The position numbers and the translations under genes were made by a program. Shown here in pieces: positions 1-5,976 of a stretch of DNA of 10,785 nt. The notes beneath the pieces are model-generated. The model was not told where the DNA came from and searched no databases. It worked only from the letters and a program-made list of their open reading frames with translations. Source of the stretch: Candidatus Methanoplasma sp. (GTDB lineage Archaea > Thermoplasmatota > Thermoplasmata > Methanomassiliicoccales > Methanomethylophilaceae); the NCBI GenBank assembly GCA_031288985.1, contig JAITQH010000101.1, positions 1 through 10,785 on the forward strand. Direction: 5' to 3'. Positions within the stretch are counted from its first letter, which is position 1; each line of letters opens with the position of its first letter.

Positions 1-130
1 GGTGGAACACCGTGCCGTCGTAGAATCCTTCTTTGGCAAGCTTCACGAAATTGCCGGTGGTGATCGGCATGTCGGTGTGAAGCGCGATCTCTATGTCGCC
101 GAGAGTTGTGTGCAGTATCACTTTTGTCAT
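1..130 (-). CDS. Cyclophilin-type peptidyl-prolyl cis-trans isomerase, N-terminal part (3' end beyond window)
   Basis: Reading the minus strand from the ATG at 130-128 gives MTKVILHTTLGDIEIALHTD followed by MPITTGNFVKLAKEGFYDG and TVFH. This is the classic N-terminus of the cyclophilin fold: a first beta strand with T-x-x-G-x-I-x-I-x-L, then the P-x-T-x-x-N-F-x-x-L helix, then G-[FY]-Y-[DN]-G-x-x-F-H. The family catalyses cis-trans isomerisation of Xaa-Pro bonds and assists protein folding; no signal peptide is visible, so the protein is probably cytoplasmic. Only 43 residues are in the window, so the catalytic Arg/Phe/Gln residues farther on cannot be checked. The start is supported by a TATA-like box 23-30 bases upstream and by the absence of a Shine-Dalgarno sequence, which suggests a leaderless mRNA. 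Confidence 0.93.
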   Translation of the reverse strand, partial: MTKVILHTTLGDIEIALHTDMPITTGNFVKLAKEGFYDGTVFH

Positions 131-152
131 TGCGTCTGGAAACGGGCGGACA

Positions 153-160
153 GATAAAAA
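153..160 (-). promoter_or_regulatory. TATA-like box of the cyclophilin gene
   Basis: On the minus strand this reads TTTTTATC, centred about 26 bases upstream of the ATG at 130. An archaeal TATA box at that distance would place transcription start at or next to the start codon, giving a leaderless transcript. The 116-base gap between this gene and the stop of the upstream gene at 247 holds nothing else I can identify. Confidence 0.5.
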
Positions 161-246
161 CCTGTTTGATTCGGCCGCGTTCTCCGAGGCGCCCGTCCGT
201 CTGCGGCGCGGGGGTCTCCCGAACTGCGGGGTTCTGCCTCGCAGGA

Positions 247-1581
247 TCAGCCGGTCAGACGATACTTCTGGTTCGGGGAGCTCCGGCAGTGTGAATCAGT
301 GGGGACTATGAGCTTTCTGTCCTTCATCGGTTTCAACACTGTTTTGTAGAACGTTGATCTTGATTTATCATAGGACATGGCGGTCATGAGCTCCGCCGCA
401 GTCCTTGGGCCCTCGGACAGGACGGCCAGCACATCTCCGGCGTAATCCCTTTCTGCACCGGCCTCATTCTCGTATGTCGCCTTTGCCGCCCCCGCAATGC
501 TCTTCAATGTCACACTGAAGCCCGTTGGGTCGTCTTTGAATATCGGCCGTCTGTCCCCCGCGTCTCTGTATTGACTCATTATTGTGGATATTCCCCGTCC
601 GAACGCTTCGATCGCGCCTGCACGGAAGAACACCGTTGCGAGAGCGGGGTTTCTTGGATCGGAAGCGTGGGTGGACAACAGCTTCCCCACGGTCCATCCG
701 TCCATCAAATGGCCGGAGTTGTAAACAGTCATCTCATTCTTGAATATCTTTATCTGAATCGCCGTTGGGACGGCATACTCATTGTGCACTATTGCATTCA
801 GGACCGCTTCCCTCACCGCAGGTCTGGGAAACGGTTCCGTCTCTCTGCGGTATATCCCATCATATGTCGCCGGAGCTATGGTGTATTTAGTCATTATGAG
901 ATCCACGACCTTCTCCGGCATCAGAAGGAGGGGGCCCTCCACAAGGTCGTCGAAAAGCATATCGGAACCCTCGAACAGCCCGATCTTCACCCTGGCGCCT
1001 TGAAAGTATCTCTGGGGGAACGGGTGGAACAGGAGTACGGCGGCGCGTGTCGGCCTGTCTCCCCTCATCAGTCCAAGCTTTTCGAGAAGATCCCTGTCGC
1101 TGAGCCTCGTCTCTTCTTCGGTCAGCCTCCCCTTTTTCCTGCCCATGTCTCTGAACGCCCGGATCGCAACATGGTCCAGGGACTCTGCCGACTCTTCCGT
1201 CATGGCCTCGTCGATCCATGATTTGTTCAGCTTCCTCATGAGCAGCCAGAAGAGTTCCCATCCCATGGCTTCAACATTGGTGCTCCCTACACGACGATAT
1301 ACCTTTCCGCGCAGCAGTGTCGGCTCTTCAGACGGTTTTACGGTTATTGTTATCGTGGAGTCTTGCTCGATCCTGATTGTGGGATGTATGTTGAGTGTGT
1401 TGACGATCGTATCCGATATTGTTTTTGCCGTCTCCGCGGCATCTCTGATTCCGACCGGTGTGCCGTCGTCTTCCACGCCTATCCTAAGGATGCCTCCTTC
1501 GGAGTTCGCATAGCCGCAGACGATCCTGAGATACTCGTCCTTCCACAGCAGCTTATATTCCATATCCTGATCTTTCGCCAT
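247..1581 (-). CDS. AlbA_2 (Schlafen-like) putative DNA-binding protein with HATPase_c_4-type domain and C-terminal winged helix
   Basis: This 444-residue protein has the architecture of the 'ATP-binding / putative DNA-binding domain-containing' RecG-like family. Residues ~1-115 are the AlbA_2 domain: MEYKLLW, then CGYANSEGGILRIGVEDDG and the characteristic YRRVGSTN at ~95-102. Residues ~245-335 resemble a degenerate GHKL ATPase: an N-box-like REAVLNAIVHNEY (E258, N262) and GAIEAFGRGI. Residues ~381-430 look like a winged helix (AAELMTAMSYDKSRSTFYKT). The open frame extends to a TTG at 1590, but the ATG at 1581 is preferred; the domain begins at once after it. These proteins are widespread accessory genes in prokaryotes and are presumed to be regulators or defence-related; no activity can be assigned here. 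Two arrays of an 11-bp repeat lie upstream. The cyclophilin gene follows downstream on the same strand but has its own promoter. Confidence 0.85.
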   Translation of the reverse strand: MAKDQDMEYKLLWKDEYLRIVCGYANSEGGILRIGVEDDGTPVGIRDAAETAKTISDTIVNTLNIHPTIRIEQDSTITITVKPSEEPTLLRGKVYRRVGSTNVEAMGWELFWLLMRKLNKSWIDEAMTEESAESLDHVAIRAFRDMGRKKGRLTEEETRLSDRDLLEKLGLMRGDRPTRAAVLLFHPFPQRYFQGARVKIGLFEGSDMLFDDLVEGPLLLMPEKVVDLIMTKYTIAPATYDGIYRRETEPFPRPAVREAVLNAIVHNEYAVPTAIQIKIFKNEMTVYNSGHLMDGWTVGKLLSTHASDPRNPALATVFFRAGAIEAFGRGISTIMSQYRDAGDRRPIFKDDPTGFSVTLKSIAGAAKATYENEAGAERDYAGDVLAVLSEGPRTAAELMTAMSYDKSRSTFYKTVLKPMKDRKLIVPTDSHCRSSPNQKYRLTG

Positions 1582-1659
1582 ACTTTTCAACTCTGTTCCC
1601 GTTTATCCTGCGGGGGATCGGGGACTCGCAGACTTGTGTGCTGAATGCGCTCCATTATC

Positions 1660-1668
1660 AATATAACT
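1660..1668 (-). promoter_or_regulatory. Candidate TATA box of the AlbA_2 gene
   Basis: The minus strand reads AGTTATATT here. Transcription would start near 1637 and leave a leader of about 55 bases before the ATG at 1581. The first 11-bp repeat array begins only ten bases upstream, where a transcription-factor operator would sit. A weaker alternative is GATAAA around 1602-1608, about 24 bases from the ATG, which would give a leaderless message. I cannot choose between them. Confidence 0.4.
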
Positions 1669-1677
1669 TGTGTATTT

Positions 1678-1710
1678 GAACAGGTAATGAACAGGTAATG
1701 AACAGGTATT
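1678..1710. repeat. Tandem 11-bp repeat array 1 (three units)
   Basis: Three consecutive 11-base units: GAACAGGTAAT at 1678-1688, the same at 1689-1699, and GAACAGGTATT at 1700-1710 (one mismatch). The period is close to one turn of B-DNA, so each unit would present the same face of the helix. The left flank, ACTTGTG then two variable bases then TTT, recurs in array 2, so the two arrays share more than the unit itself. The array abuts the candidate promoter of the AlbA_2 gene. The unit length and placement fit an operator or iteron; the binding protein is not known. Confidence 0.95.
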
Positions 1711-1799
1711 TCTGCAAGTGATTCAAACTGTTATGATGGAACCAGCAATGTATATTTGTAAATGGTGTGGTTAATAATGACGTGTTTACTTGTGCGTTT

Positions 1800-1843
1800 G
1801 AACAGGTAATGAACAGGTAATGAACAGGTAATGAATAGGTAAT
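1800..1843. repeat. Tandem 11-bp repeat array 2 (four units)
   Basis: Four consecutive units in the same orientation as array 1: GAACAGGTAAT at 1800-1810, 1811-1821 and 1822-1832, then GAATAGGTAAT at 1833-1843 with a single change. Its left flank (ACTTGTGCGTTT) matches that of array 1 (ACTTGTGTATTT), so repeat plus flank were duplicated as a block, with starts 122 bases apart. The 89 bases between the arrays are A/T-rich and show no gene. Confidence 0.95.
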
Positions 1844-2073
1844 GAAGTTGCAGATTAAAGCAATGCACCGGATTGACTCTCCCAATCGTCTCGCCGTCGG
1901 TGGATGGACCTCGATCTATCCGAATGCAGTTGATGATTGCCTCCAGTGGCTCCTTCCCGGTTTTTTCAACACCAAGGCCGTATGTCCCCATGATTCATCA
2001 AACGGCTTTCGCATAGATCGATGGGAGCGCGTTAGGCTGAAGCTCGTCCGCCGAAGCGCGAGATATCAGTAAA
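1844..2073. other. Non-coding stretch between repeat array 2 and the DUF4143 promoter
   Basis: No convincing gene is present. A plus-strand frame (1842-2072, 76 codons) and a minus-strand frame (1731-1991) are open, but neither gives a recognisable protein, and the minus frame runs straight through the tandem repeats. The upper part (about 1860-2070) has coding-like base composition, so a decayed gene fragment is possible but cannot be named. Confidence 0.35.
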
Positions 2074-2114
2074 AAAGTTAGACAAATCCCAGTCTGAAAG
2101 TTAGACAAATCCCA
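2074..2114. repeat. Pair of perfect 18-bp direct repeats at the DUF4143 promoter
   Basis: AAAGTTAGACAAATCCCA occurs at 2074-2091 and again, identically, at 2097-2114. The start-to-start distance is 23 bases, about two helical turns, so bound proteins would lie on one face of the DNA. The second copy ends exactly where the TATA-like sequence of the downstream ATPase gene begins, a position where a regulator would affect TBP/TFB binding. The sequence differs from the 11-bp units upstream of the AlbA_2 gene. Confidence 0.93.
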
Positions 2115-2123
2115 TAACTATAT
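2115..2123 (+). promoter_or_regulatory. TATA-like box of the DUF4143 ATPase gene
   Basis: TAACTATAT lies about 27-28 bases upstream of the second in-frame ATG at 2149 but only about 20 upstream of the first ATG at 2140. No Shine-Dalgarno sequence is visible. This spacing favours a leaderless message starting near 2147-2149 and is the reason for choosing the start at 2149. Confidence 0.5.
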
Positions 2124-2148
2124 CCACTGCCAGATTGTTATGGTGCTC

Positions 2149-3414
2149 ATGCCGGATGAATACATCAAACGCATAATAGATTCCTACATCAAGGAATACT
2201 TGGATTTGATGGGTGCGTTGTCAATAGAAGGGCCCAAATGGTGCGGGAAGACCAGGACATCCGAAGAGTTTGCCGGAAGCATATTGTGCATCGACAACAA
2301 AGACCAAATCGATTCTCTGAAACTGGCGGCCCGCAGCGGGGTGAGGGCATTCCTTGAGGGCGATACCCCCAGACTCATCGATGAATGGCAGGAGGTTCCT
2401 GAAATATGGGATGCAGTCAGGTTCGAAGTCGACCGCCGCAGGAAGAAGGGGCAATTCATACTGACCGGATCTTCCGCCCCTCCCGAAGGTTCCGTGATGC
2501 ATTCGGGAGCCGGAAGGATCGCCAGGGTCACGATGCGCCCCATGAGTCTGTTCGAATCAGGGGAGTCCAACGGGCAGGTGTCTCTCGAAGGCCTTTTTGA
2601 TTCCGACCGCACGATCGACGGATACTCCGAACTTAAAGTGGATGCCTTGGCTTATGCCATTACGCGCGGCGGATGGCCGGAAAGCGTCGGCGAACCCCGT
2701 GACCGGGCGCCCAAGATTGCAACCCAATACATCAAGGCGCTCATTAATTCGGACTTCTCCCGCTTTGATCTCGTGAAGTGGGATCCGAACATCGTAAAAA
2801 GAGTGATCGAATCAATCTCCCGCAACATCTCCACCTCTGCCAGCAGGGAAGCCATCCGCAGGGATGTCAACGGCGCCAAAGGCACTGTGGCCGAATCCAC
2901 CATTGCCGCTTACATCAATACGATGGAAAAGGTGTTCCTGCTTGACAACCTTCCCGCCTGGAATCCCCACATGCGTTCCCGAACCAGGTTGATGAGAACG
3001 CCGAAATGGCATTTCGCGGATCCTTCTATTGCCGCCGCCTCCCTCCGGGCATCCGCGGACGCCCTCCTTGCTGACTACAAGTCCTTTGGACTTCTGTTCG
3101 AGTCCATGTGCATCAGGGATCTGCGTGTATATGCCGATCCTCTTGACGGCCGCATCAGTTACTTCCGCGACAACAACGGCAACGAGGTGGATGCCATCGT
3201 CGAACTTCCGGGCGGGAAGTGGGGGGCGGTCGAGATCAAGCTTGGCGGCGACCGCATCGATGAGGGTGCGAAGAACCTCCTTAAGTTGGAGAGGAATATC
3301 GATACGGAGTACATGAAACAGCCATCGTTCCTGATGGTGCTGACCGCCGACAGATATGCTTACAGAAGGCCGGACGGGGTGCTGGTCGTGCCCGTGGGAT
3401 GCCTCAGGAACTGA
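2149..3414 (+). CDS. AAA_14/DUF4143 family ATPase
   Basis: A 421-residue P-loop ATPase of the ATP-binding DUF4143 family. After an N-terminal helix (YIKRIIDSYIKEYLD) comes Walker A GPKWCGKT (residues 28-35), Walker B RLIDEWQ (D78, E79), and the sensor-like strand GQFILTGSSAP near residue 103. The C-terminal DUF4143 region carries ADPSIAAASL, FESMCIRDL, then NEVDAIVEL (D348) and VEIKLGG (E362, K364). This is a PD-(D/E)XK-like arrangement typical of the family; whether it cuts DNA is unknown. Members are common, often multicopy accessory genes in archaea and gut bacteria, without an agreed function. The first ATG at 2140 would add three residues. Length is normal for the family and the frame is intact. 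Two 18-bp direct repeats sit at its promoter. Confidence 0.92.
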   Translation: MPDEYIKRIIDSYIKEYLDLMGALSIEGPKWCGKTRTSEEFAGSILCIDNKDQIDSLKLAARSGVRAFLEGDTPRLIDEWQEVPEIWDAVRFEVDRRRKKGQFILTGSSAPPEGSVMHSGAGRIARVTMRPMSLFESGESNGQVSLEGLFDSDRTIDGYSELKVDALAYAITRGGWPESVGEPRDRAPKIATQYIKALINSDFSRFDLVKWDPNIVKRVIESISRNISTSASREAIRRDVNGAKGTVAESTIAAYINTMEKVFLLDNLPAWNPHMRSRTRLMRTPKWHFADPSIAAASLRASADALLADYKSFGLLFESMCIRDLRVYADPLDGRISYFRDNNGNEVDAIVELPGGKWGAVEIKLGGDRIDEGAKNLLKLERNIDTEYMKQPSFLMVLTADRYAYRRPDGVLVVPVGCLRN

Positions 3415-3584
3415 AACCGCCTCTGTTCATCGCTGATGCCCCCAGCCGAGAATCCGCGTGATGGATTTATGAGTTCCCAGACTCGATTCGAAGATGGGGC
3501 TGCACCTCTGTAATAGACTCGGTCCGACGGATGGGGAAGAACTCTGTTCTGCCTTCCAAAACACCGTTTGGATGGAAATGACAG

Positions 3585-3658
3585 TGGGCCCTGTCGGATT
3601 TGAACCGACGACCACCCGGTTATGAGCCGGGCGCTCTACCTGTCTAAGCTAAGAGCCC
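3585..3658 (-). tRNA. tRNA with CAU anticodon (elongator Met or Ile2)
   Basis: A 74-nt cloverleaf on the minus strand. Acceptor stem GGGCTCT pairs with AGGGCCC, D stem GCTT with GAGC, anticodon stem CCCGG with CCGGG around loop CTCATAA, and T stem GTCGG with CCGAC. The discriminator is A and CCA is not encoded. It lacks the A1 start and the three G-C pairs next to the anticodon loop expected of an initiator. In archaea, CAU tRNAs starting GGGC are often isoleucine tRNAs whose C34 becomes agmatidine by TiaS, so Ile2 is a real alternative to elongator Met. It lies 12 bases downstream of the tRNA-Asn, probably in one transcript. Confidence 0.95.
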
Positions 3659-3670
3659 TTTGTGATAATA

Positions 3671-3746
3671 TGGCGCCGTCGCACGGGATCGAACCGTGGA
3701 CCTTGGGATTAACAGTCCCACGCTCTACCTGCTGAGCTACAACGGC
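3671..3746 (-). tRNA. tRNA-Asn (GUU)
   Basis: A clear cloverleaf on the minus strand. Acceptor GCCGTTG pairs with CGACGGC, D stem GCTC with GAGC, anticodon stem TGGGA with TCCCA around loop CTGTTAA (anticodon GUU), and T stem CACGG with CCGTG. The mature body is 3674-3746 (73 nt) with discriminator G. The next three bases are CCA, so the 3' end appears to be encoded, unlike in the neighbouring tRNA. No intron is present. Confidence 0.97.
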
Positions 3747-3776
3747 CTGTGTGGGAAGAGCAAAAGGGGGACAGGT

Positions 3777-3784
3777 ATTAAAGA
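3777..3784 (-). promoter_or_regulatory. TATA box for the tRNA-Asn / tRNA-CAU unit
   Basis: CTTTAATA on the minus strand, 31-38 bases upstream of the tRNA-Asn 5' end, predicts transcription start a few bases before the tRNA. No comparable box lies in the 12-base gap between the tRNAs, so both are probably read from here. I see no clear oligo-T terminator after the CAU tRNA. Confidence 0.5.
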
Positions 3785-3785
3785 G

Positions 3786-3968
3786 TTACGTTACCTCGAC
3801 TGCTGTGTTCGGGGATTGGCATGAGACTTTGTTTTCCGCCCTGAGCCTCGCCTGAATGCCCTTGAGGTTGTGCGTGCGTATCCTCCGGTACAGCTCGAAG
3901 ATCATCGGCAGGTTTCCGACAGCTTGGAGATCGGCGGTGCAAGCGCCTCGTTCTGAGCTTTTCGGCAT
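3786..3968 (-). pseudogene. Coding remnant, copy 1 (unknown family)
   Basis: A 60-codon open frame ending in a peptide that looks like the true C-terminus of a lost protein: LQAVGNLPMIFELYRRIRTH followed by NLKGIQARLRAEN and SPNTAVEVT. The evidence that it was once coding is a second diverged copy at 5481-5592 in the same orientation, which preserves LYRR-[IM]-RT, AEN and NTA at matching places. A stop codon lies two codons before the ATG and no upstream domain is visible, so only a tail remains. Its stop codon abuts the TATA box of the tRNA unit. I do not recognise the family; a decayed transposase or other accessory protein is possible. A short intact gene cannot be excluded. Confidence 0.3.
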
Positions 3969-4060
3969 CTGTTATCTGCCTTGCCGCTTGTCGCCGTTTG
4001 CCCCGCCTGCCATCCCAACACCAACAGGTAGGTTGCCCGCGTCCGGTCCAACGTCGGATG

Positions 4061-4083
4061 GGGGCGTTATTCCTTAACGCCCC
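4061..4083. other. Perfect 9-bp hairpin in an otherwise gene-free stretch (3969-4199)
   Basis: GGGGCGTTA (4061-4069) pairs with TAACGCCCC (4075-4083) around a 5-base loop, TTCCT. No T-run follows on either strand, so it is not a typical terminator. The surrounding 3969-4199 stretch shows no gene on either strand that I can support. The hairpin could be a relic of a mobile-element end, but nothing next to it proves that. Confidence 0.5.
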
Positions 4084-4199
4084 TCTGTGCACACGGACTC
4101 CTGTCCGATCCTGAATGTTTGATTCGGATAGATCTGTCGCATCGCATACAGAGCAAATCGCTCAGGGATTTTCCAAACACAGTAGCTCTTGTGGAATGG

Positions 4200-4218
4200 A
4201 ATAAATACGAATAAATAC
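4200..4218 (+). promoter_or_regulatory. Promoter of the orphan gene: duplicated TATA-like nonamer
   Basis: AATAAATAC occurs at 4200-4208 and again at 4210-4218. The second copy is centred about 26 bases before the ATG at 4240, as expected of an archaeal TATA box with a leaderless start. No Shine-Dalgarno sequence precedes the ATG. Having two boxes ten bases apart is unusual and could give two start sites. Confidence 0.5.
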
Positions 4219-4239
4219 CACGCCTGGATATGAAAAAGC

Positions 4240-5331
4240 ATGCAGGCCGGAACACTTGGCGGAAATGTATTTTGTTTTGACTCGAAATGCATACACAAAG
4301 ATTGGGTGGATGCGGACGGAAAGAAAAGACACGCAAGATTTCCAGTTGCTGTGTCTGTGAACCCGGAAGACAATATTGCTTTTGAAGATGCGTACTTCGG
4401 AATAATGTGCAAACTCTTCCAAAAATTCGGGATAGAGAGGAATAAGAGGGTTCACTCTTCGTCAGAGATTGGCATGCTTTTCCCTCCGGCAAGTGCGGAT
4501 TACAGAAAATTCTGTCTGGCGTTCACACGGGAGATTATGAATCTTCCGTGTGTAAAATTCACATTCTTCATAACTTCGCTTAACAAGAAATACCTCAATG
4601 ACGGAAAGGTCACAGTCAATGGCGAATACGGATCCTCCACCAAAGCAATCGGTGTTGAAGAGTTCATCAACCTAATCACAGACAGCTACAATGTTATCTG
4701 TGCTTGGAAACTGTCAAAGATAACCAATCTGAGGGGGCAGACCATGATATTCGACGGCACAGACTCCATACGCGACTGCGAGGCGTGGGATGTCGTAAGG
4801 AAGAACCAGAATGTGAGAATAATATACAATGCCGACAAGACCGTGCCTGCGGTGTCCACAGCCGACATCATCCTTAAGAATCTGGATTTCTTCATCAAAG
4901 AGGAAAGGGCCGCGATTGACGAAAAAGCACTGAGGAAAATAATACACTACGGCGAGAAAGTTACGGAGAACGGGAAATATTACTACTATGTCGGAAACCC
5001 CGACCTCAAATACATAAAGCCAAAATCAGACCGCGTATACAGCATGTTCGATTTGAGGGATTGCATCCAGAGGCCGATAATATATTTGTATGCAGGGGGC
5101 ATTCCCGACCAAAAAAGCCTGCTTGAGTCGTTCGCAGACATGTGCTTGGTATATGATACTGCCTCGGCCATCTACGGAAGCGTCAAGATTTTCGACCCAA
5201 AGAAGGACAATAAGGTCATCGGAACCAATTCGTCGGAGTACGATTACTTCTATCCGTTCAACGATGTGGCGGAGTCAACCTTGCAGGTGCTTGAGAAACA
5301 GAAGAGAAACATTAAGAGGTTTGAACCCTAA
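4240..5331 (+). CDS. Orphan protein, probable DUF3800-like (RNase H fold) member
   Basis: A 363-residue soluble protein without membrane segments. I do not recognise it outright, but its layout follows DUF3800 proteins. There is a first strand with an acidic residue (NVFCFDSK, D14), and a long helix followed by RVHSSSEIG (E76), like the family's H-x-S-E-[IL] segment. Next come a strand MIFDGTD (D172), then RIIYNADK and VSTADIILKNLDFF (D209, D216), like the family's AD-L-x-x-x-x-D ending. Four spaced acidic residues of this kind suggest a metal-dependent nuclease-type site, but that is inference. It is longer than most DUF3800 proteins; the C-terminal ~110 residues are unassigned. The ATG at 4240 is used because a stop codon lies two codons upstream and the TATA spacing fits. 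The gene is visibly more A/T-rich than the core genes after 6427, suggesting transfer. It stands alone, with decayed repeats on both sides. Confidence 0.75.
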   Translation: MQAGTLGGNVFCFDSKCIHKDWVDADGKKRHARFPVAVSVNPEDNIAFEDAYFGIMCKLFQKFGIERNKRVHSSSEIGMLFPPASADYRKFCLAFTREIMNLPCVKFTFFITSLNKKYLNDGKVTVNGEYGSSTKAIGVEEFINLITDSYNVICAWKLSKITNLRGQTMIFDGTDSIRDCEAWDVVRKNQNVRIIYNADKTVPAVSTADIILKNLDFFIKEERAAIDEKALRKIIHYGEKVTENGKYYYYVGNPDLKYIKPKSDRVYSMFDLRDCIQRPIIYLYAGGIPDQKSLLESFADMCLVYDTASAIYGSVKIFDPKKDNKVIGTNSSEYDYFYPFNDVAESTLQVLEKQKRNIKRFEP

Positions 5332-5480
5332 TAGGTTTGGATACATAAGACTGCTAATGTAGTCTTCACATGGGCATAATGAGAATAGTCCCTGGGCTAG
5401 GATATTCCCGCGTATCTCCAATTACATTGATTGTATTTAATTATATTACTCGGGACTGTCCCTGAACGTCTTCCAATATG
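5332..5480. other. Non-coding stretch after the orphan gene
   Basis: No gene is visible. It contains a short hairpin, AAGACT (5347-5352) with AGTCTT (5361-5366), sixteen bases after the stop; without a T-run it is a weak terminator candidate. A very A/T-rich segment follows (about 5420-5450). It resembles a TATA region but is not followed by a recognisable gene. Confidence 0.35.
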
Positions 5481-5592
5481 AGGCCGTGTTCTCACCCACA
5501 TGCGAGTTCTCCGCTCCGCGCATCATCAAAATGCGGATTGTGTGCGCATCCTCCTGTACAGATCTGATTATCGGGACAGACATTTGAAGCCG
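5481..5592 (-). pseudogene. Coding remnant, copy 2 (frameshifted homologue of 3800-3935)
   Basis: This stretch aligns with 3800-3935. The best part, 5538-5561 against 3868-3893, matches at 22 of 24 aligned bases with one 2-base gap. Translating in the matching frames gives LYRRMRT against LYRRIRT, then after a frame change AEN and ENTA against AEN and PNTA. Another 2-base deletion sits just upstream, between PII and DLYRR. The frame is therefore broken at least twice, while the copy-1 frame is open. The start, family and original length are unknown. Confidence 0.35.
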
Positions 5593-5649
5593 AGAGACCC
5601 TCGCATCGCACGGTGGTCGGTGCGCCCGAAGATTTTCCGGATGCGGCAG

Positions 5650-5958
5650 TTACCTCGACGCCTCTGTCTTTATCGTTTCGACCTTCTTCACAACACTGTC
5701 CAGAAAGTCGGGGAGATCGGCCATGAACTCGTCATACTTCTCGGACACGACGGCCCCGCCGCCGGTCGCGGCTATCAGCCCCTCCCGTTCCAGAAGCCTG
5801 AGCGAGTATCGAACCTTGTGCTTCGGCACTCCCAGGATCTCGGACAGCCGGATGATGCCGATCGGCTGGTTCTCTTTTGTGACCCTGAGCATCTCGATGT
5901 GCCTTTGCAGGAGCTCCAGTTCTTCCGTCGTCCTTCCCAGCATTGAGGCAACGCCCAT
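5650..5958 (-). CDS. Small archaeal helix-turn-helix transcriptional regulator
   Basis: A 102-residue protein. Residues ~10-60 form a winged or plain HTH: RHIEMLRVTKENQPIGIIRL, then SEILGVPKHKVRYSLRLLER and EGLIAATGGGAVV. The C-terminal ~35 residues (FMADLPDFLDSVVKKVETIK) form an amphipathic helix, probably for dimerisation. It should bind DNA as a small local or global regulator; its target is unknown. A frame extension begins with TTG at 5967, but the ATG at 5958 is preferred because the TATA box at 5977-5988 is then at leaderless distance. A palindrome covers that TATA box and could be its own operator. The gene stands alone. Confidence 0.8.
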   Translation of the reverse strand: MGVASMLGRTTEELELLQRHIEMLRVTKENQPIGIIRLSEILGVPKHKVRYSLRLLEREGLIAATGGGAVVSEKYDEFMADLPDFLDSVVKKVETIKTEASR

Positions 5959-5976
5959 GATGCACAATCGCCTTTT

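Noticed and set aside
571..1221. 216-codon plus-strand open frame
   Set aside because: It is the antisense shadow of the AlbA_2 gene, whose minus-strand product has recognisable domains throughout.
1678..1843. CRISPR array
   Set aside because: The units are 11 bases and directly adjacent, with no spacers, and no cas gene is present.
1731..1991. 86-codon minus-strand open frame through repeat array 2
   Set aside because: Its second half is simply the translated 11-bp repeat (a 33-base, three-unit period keeps the frame open). The first half matches no family I recognise, and a stop lies two codons before the ATG.
1678..2123. Replication origin or plasmid iteron region
   Set aside because: The repeats are iteron-like, but no Rep or Orc1/Cdc6 gene, DNA-unwinding element or origin recognition box is visible; an operator role fits the promoter positions better.
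3770..3780. Further copy of the 11-bp repeat near the tRNA promoter (ACAGGTATT)
   Set aside because: A single partial match, also seen partly at 4023-4031; too short and isolated to be more than chance.
3427..4240. Integrated element with a tRNA attachment-site duplication
   Set aside because: I looked for a second copy of either tRNA 3' end within the window and found none, and no integrase gene is present.
4067..4492. Minus-strand open frames of 97-141 codons over the start of the orphan gene
   Set aside because: They have no recognisable domain and oppose a longer plus-strand gene that has a promoter and a protein-like sequence.
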